A DNA stretch of 61,739 bases, from NCBI GenBank assembly GCA_016286585.1, contig JAEETC010000004.1:1-61739 (forward strand). Direction: 5' to 3'. Position 1 is the stretch's first letter. Every line of letters begins with the position of its first letter. Below, piece by piece: positions 19,434 through 28,454 of this stretch. The translations under genes and the position numbers were made by a program. The stretch is from Prevotella sp. GTDB taxonomy: Bacteria; Bacteroidota; Bacteroidia; Bacteroidales; Bacteroidaceae. The notes below the pieces were generated by a model that had not been told where the DNA came from, ran no database searches, and worked only from the letters and a program-made list of their open reading frames with translations.

Positions 19434-21089
19434 ATGTCAAAGTACCTCTTGTGGACATGGCAACACGCAAAGGGCATCAGACTTAATTCGCTGGTGCGCA
19501 TCTTTGTGGGAATCGTCAGGGTAGCCCTCGGACTGCTCATGGTATGGCTGTGCAAGAGGTTCATCGATGTCTCCATACGCTCCGGCTCATCCCAGGACAT
19601 CTTGTTGATGATCGGATGGCTCATCGGGACTGTTGTCTCTATCATCATCCTAAGGCAGGCCTACTATTACATGACGGTCTCTGCCAATGCACGGCAACTC
19701 AATGCCATCCGACTGAAGCTGTACGGTCAACTCTTTTCCCGCCAGCTGTTTGATGAGCAGTACCTGCACTCTGGCGACATCACTTCCCGCATGTCGAAGG
19801 ATATTGAAACCGTCAGCGACCTGACCACCTCCACCTTCCCGCAGATGGTGGTCACGTTCATACAGCTCCTCGGAGCCTTCCTGTTCATGAGGTCTATGGA
19901 CGAGCGCCTGGCCTGGGCATTGCTCATACTCACCCCCTTTGCTGTGGTCTTTGGTAAACTGATTTCACGCCGGTTGCGCCAGATGACGCACGACATCCGC
20001 GAGGACGAAAGTCGCATACAGATGCAGATTCAGGAAGGGATGGAGCAAAATGCCGTCCTTCGGGCGCTTAGTAGTGAGGCTTGGATGGTTGGACGTCTCG
20101 ACGAGACGCAACAGCGGCTGAAAGGCAATATGCTGCGCCGTGCTCGTTTTACTGTTGCTATGCGCTTCGTCTTCGGCTGTGTGTTCAGCCTTGGCTATAT
20201 CATGGCTTTTATTTGGGGCGGCCTGCAGTTGCGCAATGGTGTCATCACCATTGGCGTGCTGACGTCATTTCTCCAGCTGGTGAGTCAGATCCAGAACCCT
20301 ATACTGACACTCATCAATATGGTGCCCCAGATTATCCACGCTACCGCCAGCATCGATCGTCTGGAAGAACTGGAACAGAATCAGGGGCACGGTTCGTTTG
20401 GTTCCTTTGAGCAAAACCAACGACAAGTCCACCATGCTCACACAGGAGAACCTGTCGGGCTTCTCGCAGATGACATCTGCTTCCAATATGCCACCGGAGA
20501 CCGATTGGTCCTCAATCATTTCACCCACGATTTCCGTCCTGGCACGAAGACCGCCCTCATGGGACCGACGGGCATCGGCAAAACCACCATCTTCCGGCTG
20601 ATGCTCGCATTGACCACCCCGCAACACGGGAAACTGACCATCTACGACAAGCTCTCCCTCCGAATACCCATTGATGAGAATACCCGCGATTACTTCTCCT
20701 TTGTTCCGCAGGGCAACACGCTGATGAGCGGCACCATCCGCTATAACCTACAGATAGCCAAGCCCGATGCCACCGACTCCGAACTACTAGACGTACTGCA
20801 TACGGCAGTTGCTGATTTTGTAGCCGATCTACCTGAAGGTATCGACACCGAGCTTGGTGAACGTGGCAGCGGGCTCAGCGAAGGTCAGGCTCAGCGTATC
20901 GCCATCGCAAGAGGTTTGCTTCGCCCTGGTCCAATCCTACTGTTAGATGAGATCAGCGCATCACTCGACGAACAGACCGAGCGTCAGCTTTATACTCGCC
21001 TGTTCGACCGATATCCACAAAAAACCATGATTTTCATCACTCACCGTCCTTCCGTCAGTGAGCTCTGCAACGACGTGTTGCGATTCTAG
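19434..21089 (+). CDS. ABC exporter (fused permease and ATPase)
   Basis: This 551-aa half-transporter has six predicted membrane helices in the first about 310 residues and an ATPase domain after about 335. Walker A is GPTGIGKTT (about 378-386), the signature motif is LSEGQAQRIA (about 479), Walker B is ILLLDEISASLDE, and the H-loop is FITHRPS. There is no N-terminal C39 peptidase domain, so any cleavage would need the upstream S26-type enzyme. It begins 8 bp after the PqqD gene and ends with a 4-bp tail-to-tail overlap with the sugar transferase gene on the other strand. Export of a modified peptide or a glycolipid are both possible. Confidence 0.88.
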   Translation: MSKYLLWTWQHAKGIRLNSLVRIFVGIVRVALGLLMVWLCKRFIDVSIRSGSSQDILLMIGWLIGTVVSIIILRQAYYYMTVSANARQLNAIRLKLYGQLFSRQLFDEQYLHSGDITSRMSKDIETVSDLTTSTFPQMVVTFIQLLGAFLFMRSMDERLAWALLILTPFAVVFGKLISRRLRQMTHDIREDESRIQMQIQEGMEQNAVLRALSSEAWMVGRLDETQQRLKGNMLRRARFTVAMRFVFGCVFSLGYIMAFIWGGLQLRNGVITIGVLTSFLQLVSQIQNPILTLINMVPQIIHATASIDRLEELEQNQGHGSFGSFEQNQRQVHHAHTGEPVGLLADDICFQYATGDRLVLNHFTHDFRPGTKTALMGPTGIGKTTIFRLMLALTTPQHGKLTIYDKLSLRIPIDENTRDYFSFVPQGNTLMSGTIRYNLQIAKPDATDSELLDVLHTAVADFVADLPEGIDTELGERGSGLSEGQAQRIAIARGLLRPGPILLLDEISASLDEQTERQLYTRLFDRYPQKTMIFITHRPSVSELCNDVLRF

Positions 21090-21736
21090 AAATTCTTGCC
21101 AGAGACAATATAAAGGAAGGTCTTTAGCAAGATGGTCATATCCAGCGACCACGAACGGTGCTCCAGATAATCCAAGTCATACTGTAGACGGATCAACATT
21201 TTTTCCATCGTGTCAGTATAGCCGTTATAGAGCGTGGCATAGCTTGTTACGCCAGGCCTGATCTGATAGAGCATGTAATAACGGGGATCCTCCTTCTCAA
21301 TCAGTTTGATGTAATAAGCACGTTCTGGTCGCGGTCCGACAAAGGCCATATCCCCAATAAACACATTCCATAGCTGCGGCAGTTCGTCGAGATGATGAGC
21401 CCTCAGGAAACGCCCGATCTTGGTCAGACGTGAATCATCGTCCCCACTCTGGAACAAAGAAGGATAGCCCTCCTCAGAACCGACTTTCATGGAACGGAAC
21501 TTATAAATGGTAAAAGGTCTGCCGAAACGTCCTATACGTTCCTGTTTGAAGATGGCCGGGCCGCCGTCCTCCCGTTTTACCGCAATATAACAGAACGCCA
21601 ACAATGGTGAAAAGAGAATCAGGGCTATCAGGGCTATCAGACAGTCCACAACTCGCTTGGTGTTCCTTTGAAAGGCGTTCATCCCATCGGCAATATATCT
21701 TATATCTAAATCTTTATCCGTTGTCATCGCACGCAC
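21086..21736 (-). CDS. Initiating sugar transferase (PglC/WcaJ-type), copy 1
   Basis: This 216-aa phosphoglycosyl transferase moves a sugar phosphate from a UDP-sugar to undecaprenyl phosphate. It has one membrane segment (about residues 30-52, VVDCLIALIALILFSPLLAF). The family motifs follow: GPAIFKQERIGRFGRPF, YKFRSM, LRAHHLDELPQLWNV and DMAFVGPRPE. The Asp-Glu pair in LDELPQ is intact. It is the last gene of the EPS operon and a second enzyme of the same family is encoded at 22873-23481. One or both may set the first sugar of the repeat unit. Confidence 0.9.
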   Translation of the reverse strand: MRAMTTDKDLDIRYIADGMNAFQRNTKRVVDCLIALIALILFSPLLAFCYIAVKREDGGPAIFKQERIGRFGRPFTIYKFRSMKVGSEEGYPSLFQSGDDDSRLTKIGRFLRAHHLDELPQLWNVFIGDMAFVGPRPERAYYIKLIEKEDPRYYMLYQIRPGVTSYATLYNGYTDTMEKMLIRLQYDLDYLEHRSWSLDMTILLKTFLYIVSGKNF

Positions 21737-21756
21737 GATTCCTTATTATATATATA

Positions 21757-22866
21757 TTAAGAATGCTTCAGTCGCCAGAAGAAATGCCAAGTGCGGAATA
21801 CGGGTTCACATAGCGCTTCAGCCGGATATTCACGAGCGAAGTGGAGGTTTCGCCATACTTTTGCGAAGTACTTCCCTCCAGTAGAATGCGCTCTCAATCC
21901 AGAATAATGTCCAAAGTTTCCTCCTCTCAGGATTTCTTCTAACAAAGTCCTACCTCGTCTTTCATCCACAGGCGCAATCAAAAAATCATCATCAAGTGCG
22001 AACACTTCTCGCATCACATACATCGTAGCTCCTGTAAATTTCCATAATCCCAGATGGCGGAACAGACCTTCCAATTCACCTTTCCCCATCCCAATTTTAT
22101 CTTTAGCTTTCCTTAGAAGATAATAATAGTCCATGAATTGTCGTAAGCCTATACCCTCATCAAAAAAATGCCGCATCATGTGGGCAAGTAGAAAAACCAT
22201 GTTAAATGTCATCGTTGGCACAGCAATCCTTCCTACACCATTCGGTAATTCCACCAAGTTCTGACACTGCTCTGTCATCTGCTTTTCCATCCATGTCTGG
22301 AGACGGTGGTTATTCAAGGGATTATTCATGAATGTAGGAAAAAAATGAATCCCCACTGGTACATCAGGAAACACATCATAGCAGATCAGCTGATAACGGA
22401 TACCCATATGTGGAAATTTGTTTCTTACATAACTCATTAGCAAGTCTCGACGTTCATTGATGCTCGTTGCTTCACCTCTTTTCATCACGAAAAGATCTAT
22501 GTCGCCTGACGAACGGAGAAATGGATTGGGATACATCATGGCATTCCCCTGTCCTTTCAGTACGCAGCTGTCGAACCCATCTTGTTGGAACATCTCTGTC
22601 AGTTCTACACAACGCTGATTGAGTAACATATTACGATTCTTGATCTTATTCACCAGAAAGAACCACTTCATCTTCAACTGGCGCGGTATGGTGACATCCG
22701 GCCCCATGCGCTGTACAGATTCGAAGACGATACCCGATATGGACTGTTTCCTGGCCATATCATAGATAGGTTCCCAATCATCAGGTTCAATCTGAGGAGC
22801 TATACAATCCTCATTAATCACATATCGTAAAAGTTCGAAGAATTTTTCTGTTATATCTGTCATCAT
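21757..22866 (-). CDS. NTP_transf_5-type nucleotidyltransferase family protein
   Basis: This 369-aa protein resembles the uncharacterised nucleotidyltransferase family PF14907. It has a helical N-terminus with ARKQSISGIVFESVQRM, then the nucleotidyltransferase signature GQGNAMMYPNPFLRSSGDID with two acidic residues (about 120-140), and the helical LLAHMMRHFFDEGIGLRQFM segment typical of the family. Family members often occur with HprK-like kinases and PqqD proteins, both encoded 1-4 kb away here. It lies 20 bp upstream of one sugar transferase gene and 6 bp after another. It may tie the kinase/PqqD group to EPS biosynthesis. The substrate is unknown. Confidence 0.8.
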   Translation of the reverse strand: MMTDITEKFFELLRYVINEDCIAPQIEPDDWEPIYDMARKQSISGIVFESVQRMGPDVTIPRQLKMKWFFLVNKIKNRNMLLNQRCVELTEMFQQDGFDSCVLKGQGNAMMYPNPFLRSSGDIDLFVMKRGEATSINERRDLLMSYVRNKFPHMGIRYQLICYDVFPDVPVGIHFFPTFMNNPLNNHRLQTWMEKQMTEQCQNLVELPNGVGRIAVPTMTFNMVFLLAHMMRHFFDEGIGLRQFMDYYYLLRKAKDKIGMGKGELEGLFRHLGLWKFTGATMYVMREVFALDDDFLIAPVDERRGRTLLEEILRGGNFGHYSGLRAHSTGGKYFAKVWRNLHFAREYPAEALCEPVFRTWHFFWRLKHS

Positions 22867-22872
22867 ATAAGA

Positions 22873-23481
22873 CTATTTGGCTCCTTTCTGTCTGAAGACA
22901 GCTACGAACGTTTTATACAAACACAACATATCAAGAGAAAAAGAACAATGGTCTACATAATAATACTCCAGTTCAAGACGCTCCGGATAATCAAGGTTGG
23001 ACCTTCCATGACATGCCCACCATCCGGTTATCCCAGGTTTGACTTTCCAGTATTTCTTATTCCCGTCATGCCCTTCCAATTCCCCTTCCACTAACGGGCG
23101 GGGGCCGACCAGTGACATATCACCAATGATGACATTGATCGCCTGAGGCAGTTCATCAAGCGAAGACTCTCTTAGAAATTTCCCGATCATGGTGATACGC
23201 GGATCATCTTCTATCTTCTGATTGGCCTCCCATTCTTTTCTATAACGGTCATCTTTTAATAGTTCATCCAGTCTTTCCTCCGCATCTCGTACCATCGTGC
23301 GGAATTTGTATATCTGGAATATCTTCCCGTCTTTCCCTACCCTATCTTGCTTATACAATATTTTACCGCCATCTCCAATAGAAATGTAGATTATTTTAAT
23401 GACTATACTAACAGGAATGAAAAGAATCATCCCGCAAATACCCAAAACTATATCTAATAATCTTTTAAAAAAAGAATACAT
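22873..23481 (-). CDS. Initiating sugar transferase (PglC/WcaJ-type), copy 2
   Basis: This 202-aa phosphoglycosyl transferase begins almost directly with a membrane segment (MYSFFKRLLDIVLGICGMIL). It then has GGKILYKQDRVGKDGKIFQI, YKFRTM, LRESSLDELPQAINV and DMSLVGPRPL. It ends with GITGWWACHGR and a conserved-looking LEYYYVDHCSFSLD tail. It is the small form without the N-terminal CoA-binding-like domain. It belongs to the same operon as the copy at 21086 but the two proteins differ clearly, so they are not a recent duplication. Confidence 0.92.
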   Translation of the reverse strand: MYSFFKRLLDIVLGICGMILFIPVSIVIKIIYISIGDGGKILYKQDRVGKDGKIFQIYKFRTMVRDAEERLDELLKDDRYRKEWEANQKIEDDPRITMIGKFLRESSLDELPQAINVIIGDMSLVGPRPLVEGELEGHDGNKKYWKVKPGITGWWACHGRSNLDYPERLELEYYYVDHCSFSLDMLCLYKTFVAVFRQKGAK

Positions 23482-23497
23482 TGTTATTCACCATTCA

Positions 23498-24616
23498 TTA
23501 ACGTTCCACGAATTCACGGTACTTCTCCTCTACAAAAGACCTGATTTCACATTTAAACCTCTCCTCAGAAAAATGCTCAGCCCATTTCCTACATTCTTTG
23601 TAGTCAAATGGTCTCTCTCCTAACGATTCAAATCTGTTGACGGCATCAATAATTGCCTCCGATGTCTGTTCCTTAAAGAACAGGCCGGTATTCCCTTCTG
23701 AAACGGTTTCTAACGAGCCACCATGTCCATAGGCAATCACGGGTGTTCCGCAGGATTCCGCTTCGATAGGCAGCATTCCGAAATCTTCATCCGCCGCAAA
23801 AATGAAAGCTTTGGCATGTTGCATCTTCTCCTTTAACACTGAAAACGGCTGATATCCCATGATAACGACATTGGGGCCTGCCATTTTTCTATAGGTATTG
23901 ATATTGGGTCCGTCACCCACAACGTACAGTTTCTTGTCTGGCATTTGATTGAAAGCCTCTATCACCAAGTCTATTTTCTTGTATGCAACCAACCGACTAC
24001 ACGTAAGATAATAGTCCTGTTTCTCCTCACACAGCTCAAAATTGGATATATCTATATTCGGATGAATCGTGGTGGATTCCCTGCGATACGTCTCACGTAT
24101 CCTTCTTCCTACATAATCAGAATTACTGATAAAATGATCAACCCTGAAGCTGCTCAACATATCCCATTTTCTGATTCTGTGCAGGAGATAGCGGACCACC
24201 CAACTCTTCAAGCCTTTTGTCAGATGCGATTCTTCCAAGTACTCGTTATACATATCCCACACGTATCGTATCGGCGAATGGCAATAACTAATATGCAACT
24301 GGTCTGCTTTGGTCAACACACCTTTCGCCACACAATGCGATGATGAAATAATCACATCATAACCTCTCAAGTCGAACTGCTCTATGGCAAACGGGAAGAG
24401 CGGCAAATACGCCCTGTGTTTCTTAGTCCCGAAAGGCATCTTCTGGATAAAAGAGGTATGCACTTTCTCCCAAGGTATCCCCAATTCTTCACATATCTCT
24501 TTCTTGGCTACAAGCGTATAAATTTCAGCATCAGGAAAAACATCTAAAATAGCCTTAGTAACCTTATCTGATCCACCGACAGTAACCAGCCATTCATGTA
24601 TAATAGCGACTTTCAT
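23498..24616 (-). CDS. Family 4 glycosyltransferase
   Basis: This 372-aa GT-B enzyme starts MKVAIIHEWLVTVGGSDKVT and shows the family-4 C-terminal motif: FIFAADEDFGMLPIEAESCG followed by TPVIAYGHGGSLETV (about residues 270-310). The SPIRYVWDMY segment near 130 is typical of mannosyl- or rhamnosyl-transferases of this type. It acts in the cytoplasm on a lipid-linked sugar. It overlaps the upstream gene by 1 bp and lies 16 bp before a sugar transferase gene. Confidence 0.9.
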   Translation of the reverse strand: MKVAIIHEWLVTVGGSDKVTKAILDVFPDAEIYTLVAKKEICEELGIPWEKVHTSFIQKMPFGTKKHRAYLPLFPFAIEQFDLRGYDVIISSSHCVAKGVLTKADQLHISYCHSPIRYVWDMYNEYLEESHLTKGLKSWVVRYLLHRIRKWDMLSSFRVDHFISNSDYVGRRIRETYRRESTTIHPNIDISNFELCEEKQDYYLTCSRLVAYKKIDLVIEAFNQMPDKKLYVVGDGPNINTYRKMAGPNVVIMGYQPFSVLKEKMQHAKAFIFAADEDFGMLPIEAESCGTPVIAYGHGGSLETVSEGNTGLFFKEQTSEAIIDAVNRFESLGERPFDYKECRKWAEHFSEERFKCEIRSFVEEKYREFVER

Positions 24617-25644
24617 TATGCAACTTTATTTATTAAATGATCGATAGCCTCCATATATTCTTTCACCGTGTTCTCAAAAGTGGGATGTGGCATACTCTCT
24701 ATGATAGAAACCTTCCTCTTATATTCAGAATCACCTAAGCTCTGAGCAATATGATACCCATGTAAAAAGTCATCCACACTAGTTCCATCAACGTTGATGC
24801 AGAATTCCTCTTGAGAGATCTCTTCATCAAAATGACCTATCGGAACACAACCATAAAGGAGCGCCGTTTTATATGAAGCATTGATGGCGGATACACATGG
24901 AATGATGGGCAACACACAAAAACCTGCCATACAGAAATACCGAACGACATCCTTCTTCTCAAGATTAGCCAGGAACTTGACTCCATCTTGTTCATAATCA
25001 TTTGTAAACGACGAGCTCGTCAGGAAATACAAGGTGTTTTGATTATTCACATTAAACTTCTTCCAAGCCTGTAGCATATTGTCTATCGCTTTGGCTTTCG
25101 TGATCAGTCCAAAATAAATATACACTTTCCTATTCTTTTCGATTCCTTCTATTGGATTCTCAAAAATATTACTTGGGATTGTACGCAAAAAAACAGGCTT
25201 GGCAAATTCTCGTTCAATGATTGTCTTGGTATGTTTATCCGTAACGAGCACCACATCAGAAGAGACGATGAACTGTTTGATGATGTACTTTCGAAGAAAG
25301 TTAACCCTTCCATACTCATGAAGAGATAAAACCAAGTATCCTCTTTGGCGCGAAATGGTATCTCTAAGTTTCTTCAGGGAACGGACTATCAACACATTAC
25401 ACTCCTTAAAAGGATATTCTATGATGACGATATCTCGGGGCCTGATTTGATTGGAAACTTGTTCGAAAAGCTTAGACATCTTCATGGATGATAACTGATC
25501 GATCTTTCCTTTTGTTCCTGAATCAGCAGAGTGAATACACACTTCCAAATCCTCTACTCGTAGAAAAGACAGATATAGGTTATAAGAATAATCCCCTATT
25601 CCGTCTTTTTTAGAATTAGCATTATTACAGATAATGTGTATCAT
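24616..25644 (-). CDS. Probable glycosyltransferase
   Basis: This 342-aa protein looks like a GT-B fold transferase: MIHIICNNANSKKDGIGDYS at the N-terminus (a G-x-G-DY motif common in GT4 enzymes), and KVYIYFGLITKAKAIDNML in the middle, which fits the start of the second Rossmann domain. The usual E-x7-E motif is not clear; the matching region reads INASYKTALLYGCVPIGHF. It is encoded between the polymerase gene (3 bp) and a family 4 transferase gene (1-bp overlap), which supports a role in adding a sugar to the repeat unit. Donor and acceptor are unknown. Confidence 0.7.
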   Translation of the reverse strand: MIHIICNNANSKKDGIGDYSYNLYLSFLRVEDLEVCIHSADSGTKGKIDQLSSMKMSKLFEQVSNQIRPRDIVIIEYPFKECNVLIVRSLKKLRDTISRQRGYLVLSLHEYGRVNFLRKYIIKQFIVSSDVVLVTDKHTKTIIEREFAKPVFLRTIPSNIFENPIEGIEKNRKVYIYFGLITKAKAIDNMLQAWKKFNVNNQNTLYFLTSSSFTNDYEQDGVKFLANLEKKDVVRYFCMAGFCVLPIIPCVSAINASYKTALLYGCVPIGHFDEEISQEEFCINVDGTSVDDFLHGYHIAQSLGDSEYKRKVSIIESMPHPTFENTVKEYMEAIDHLINKVA

Positions 25645-25647
25645 TCT

Positions 25648-26904
25648 TTATTCGGTAGTTTCTTGTGCATAATCCTCAACAAAGTCTTCATCTAACTCTT
25701 GCTGACGATTGATTACAATGATGAAGAAAATGTAGAGCCAGAAAAAGTAAAGCCACAGATTCCCGACAATCATATATTGCAACAATTGTGTCAGGAAACC
25801 GGCAAATAGAGCCATGGAGGAAGCGGTCTTTCTAGCTTGTCTGAATACAGAGCCAAACAGCAATAGCAGAAGTATCAAGCCTATGAGCCCTTGATTCAAC
25901 AGAACAGATAGAAAAAGGTTGTTAGCTTCTTCAGCTGGTTTGAACATGACAACATTGTTGTCTGTATAGTATGCTGTAGCCCCAATACCCTGCCCAAACA
26001 ACAAACTCTTCCCACCACTCTCTAACAAAGCTTCCGTGGCGACAAGCAGATTCTCTGCCCTCTCTGCTCCGGAGTAATCCATGTCTTCTTCATCAAATGA
26101 GGAGAAAGCTAATACCTTTGTCGATATGCCTTCATAAATATCCCTGACTTGAGGGAATGCAATAGAAACAGTAAATAGAGCAAACAAGATACCGAGTCCT
26201 ATGACTAACACATTCTTATAGTCAGTATCACGGAATATCAAATACAGTTTGATGAGAATGACCACCAATAATGCTACATATCCAAATGATGACAGGGATA
26301 GAATCGCAATAACAAAAGACGCGATTGCCCAGTATTTATATTTCTCGAAATCAGAAATAAAATAGTATATGCACGGTGTAATGACAGGTATCAGATACCC
26401 TGGCTCTGATGCAGTACCCGAGAGTCGTTGGAAACCGAAGGTCTCAGATGCAGTATAAGGTCCAAATTCCCCAAATAGTAAGGTATAGCCAAACATCTGC
26501 ATGACACAGAAAACGGATTCAATGACGACCGTATATTTGAATAGTAATTCCATATATTCTTCGGGGATATACATAATCTTGTTTTCAGCAATCCTAATCA
26601 GTACAAAGAATAAGATTCCCCGAATGAAGTATTTGGCAGCAAATGAGGGTTCTATATGTTCTCCAAAGCCTATACCGGCTACAAAGGAATAAGCAAGGAA
26701 AATAATCAGAAGATTACTTGTTGTATTGACTGGTTCTGCATACTCTTCCTTAAAGACAAAATACAGGACAGGACACAAAGCGACCAACATCTCACCCAAT
26801 CGCATAGGAGTACTTTCGCCGATCATCAAGGCAAACGACTCACGTAAAGGCAATACTATTAACAAGAGGTATAGAAAGATCTTCAGACTTCTATTTTCCA
26901 GCAT
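25648..26904 (-). CDS. O-antigen polymerase/ligase-like membrane protein (Wzy-type)
   Basis: This 418-aa protein has about 10-12 membrane helices. A large loop (about residues 245-320, with SSFDEEDMDYSGAERAENLL and GQGIGATAYYTDN) fits the periplasmic loop of Wzy or WaaL-type enzymes. In a locus with a flippase, Wzc-like protein and Wza-like lipoprotein, polymerisation of the repeat unit is the most likely role. The start overlaps the end of the upstream family 2 transferase gene by 14 bp. Confidence 0.82.
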   Translation of the reverse strand: MLENRSLKIFLYLLLIVLPLRESFALMIGESTPMRLGEMLVALCPVLYFVFKEEYAEPVNTTSNLLIIFLAYSFVAGIGFGEHIEPSFAAKYFIRGILFFVLIRIAENKIMYIPEEYMELLFKYTVVIESVFCVMQMFGYTLLFGEFGPYTASETFGFQRLSGTASEPGYLIPVITPCIYYFISDFEKYKYWAIASFVIAILSLSSFGYVALLVVILIKLYLIFRDTDYKNVLVIGLGILFALFTVSIAFPQVRDIYEGISTKVLAFSSFDEEDMDYSGAERAENLLVATEALLESGGKSLLFGQGIGATAYYTDNNVVMFKPAEEANNLFLSVLLNQGLIGLILLLLLFGSVFRQARKTASSMALFAGFLTQLLQYMIVGNLWLYFFWLYIFFIIVINRQQELDEDFVEDYAQETTE

Positions 26905-27694
26905 GCTTTTTCGATATTAACAGTCTCAACAGGTCACGAGGGAATATGTCTTTGATGGTAGAAGTTAATTTAAAATATGATATCTTCCACAAATACCAGC
27001 AATAGCACAAGATACGGTTTCCTCCATAGGAGCATTGTATAATATACGACTCTTTCCGTGACTTCACGAAATGGCCGTAAGTGGCTCCTCCAGAGGCATC
27101 GACAACAGATACAGGAATATCAATATAACTGAAAGACCTTTTGTTTAAATAGGCCCATAGCAGGAAATCATAATCTGCCGCCAGACGATATCTTAAATCA
27201 AAATGCCTCTTCTTAAGGATCTCTGATCTTACAAAGACACTTTGATGGGAAAACACCATATCATACTTGATTCTTCCCAAATCCTTGGAAGATACATATC
27301 TTTCGCCAAATGCATATTGGTAGATAACATCACCATAGATCAAATCGCTCATGGAGCCTTCTGACTGGATTCTGTCATATAGTTCCTCGATCACTTTTGA
27401 ATGACTAAAGACATCACCAGCATTTAAGAAAATCACGTATTCACCCTTCGAAGCATCAATGCCTTTGTTCATGGCATCATATATACCCCTATCAGGTTCC
27501 GATACGTAATAACTCAAATTGCTATGATAGTTGTGAATCACATCATTAGTGCCATCTGTACTACCGCCATCAATGATGATGTAATCAATAGAATTAAATG
27601 TCTGACTAATTACAGAACAAATCGTTCTTTCAATAGCCTCAGCAGCATTATAACAAACAGTAACGACACTAACCGTCATACGATTCTCTTTCAT
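26891..27694 (-). CDS. Family 2 glycosyltransferase
   Basis: This 267-aa GT-A enzyme starts MKENRMTVSVVTVCYNAAEA and has the nucleotide-binding IIDGGSTDGT (about residues 38-47) and GIYDAMNKGI, followed by FLNAGDVFS in the place of the DxD metal site. This WcaA/WcaE-like pattern is common in capsule loci. No membrane segment is present. It lies 4 bp after the acyltransferase gene in the EPS operon. Confidence 0.92.
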   Translation of the reverse strand: MKENRMTVSVVTVCYNAAEAIERTICSVISQTFNSIDYIIIDGGSTDGTNDVIHNYHSNLSYYVSEPDRGIYDAMNKGIDASKGEYVIFLNAGDVFSHSKVIEELYDRIQSEGSMSDLIYGDVIYQYAFGERYVSSKDLGRIKYDMVFSHQSVFVRSEILKKRHFDLRYRLAADYDFLLWAYLNKRSFSYIDIPVSVVDASGGATYGHFVKSRKESYIIQCSYGGNRILCYCWYLWKISYFKLTSTIKDIFPRDLLRLLISKKHAGK

Positions 27695-27698
27695 TCAA

Positions 27699-28433
27699 TT
27701 ATATGAAATGCCTGTGCTCTCCCGTAAAAGAATACTTCAAATCACGGTTCCTTTCACCAATCTTCTTGGCCGGCACACCAGCAACGATAGTAAAGGGAGG
27801 AACATCATGAGTAACCACAGCTCCTGCTGCGACCACGGCACCCTCTCCGATATGGACACTATGCAGGATGACCGTGTGTGAACCGATCCAGGCACGGTCG
27901 TCAATAACAACAGAACGATGGTTCTGGGTTGAACAACGAAAGAACGGATCACGATGATCGTGTTGCTCAGTCCATATTTTCACATCGCTGGCAAACACGA
28001 CATTCTCTCCTATCACGATTCCATTTCTTGCATCAAGAATTGAATGGTCACCGATAATAGAACCACGTCCTATCGTTATCCTTGAAGGCTCACGGACCTC
28101 TGTTCCATAATAAATGACCGCATCCTTACATAAGTTCATCCCACATACATGCCGATAAATAAAGTTTCTTAGACGATGTGATGGCGTGTATGATAAACGA
28201 TATAAATAATAGGCAGCGAATCCTGAGCACAACCCTTTTATTCTGTCCTTTACAGAAAGGCCCTTCCTATTCATCCCGGGATCATCTCCAGGATTGCCCT
28301 TCAGATAGTTACGCTTCACATAAAAGAGAAGTTTGATGATCGGAGAGAAAACGAGGACAAACGATACATTCTTAAACAGAACAACGAATGCCACAAATAT
28401 GATCATCAGCAAAGCAATAGTATTCATAAACAA
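27699..28433 (-). CDS. Hexapeptide-repeat acyltransferase
   Basis: This 244-aa protein has an N-terminal membrane helix (about residues 8-30). A left-handed beta helix begins near residue 110 with EVREPSRITIGRGSIIGDHS and includes EQHDHRDPFF and HIGEGAVVAAGAVVTHDVPP. It ends FTIVAGVPAKKIGER, typical of WcaF/NodL-type O-acetyltransferases. The His in the WTEQHDHRD stretch may be catalytic. It probably O-acetylates a sugar of the EPS repeat unit. Confidence 0.88.
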   Translation of the reverse strand: MFMNTIALLMIIFVAFVVLFKNVSFVLVFSPIIKLLFYVKRNYLKGNPGDDPGMNRKGLSVKDRIKGLCSGFAAYYLYRLSYTPSHRLRNFIYRHVCGMNLCKDAVIYYGTEVREPSRITIGRGSIIGDHSILDARNGIVIGENVVFASDVKIWTEQHDHRDPFFRCSTQNHRSVVIDDRAWIGSHTVILHSVHIGEGAVVAAGAVVTHDVPPFTIVAGVPAKKIGERNRDLKYSFTGEHRHFI

Positions 28434-28454
28434 TCGTCAATATCTATTCGCTAA

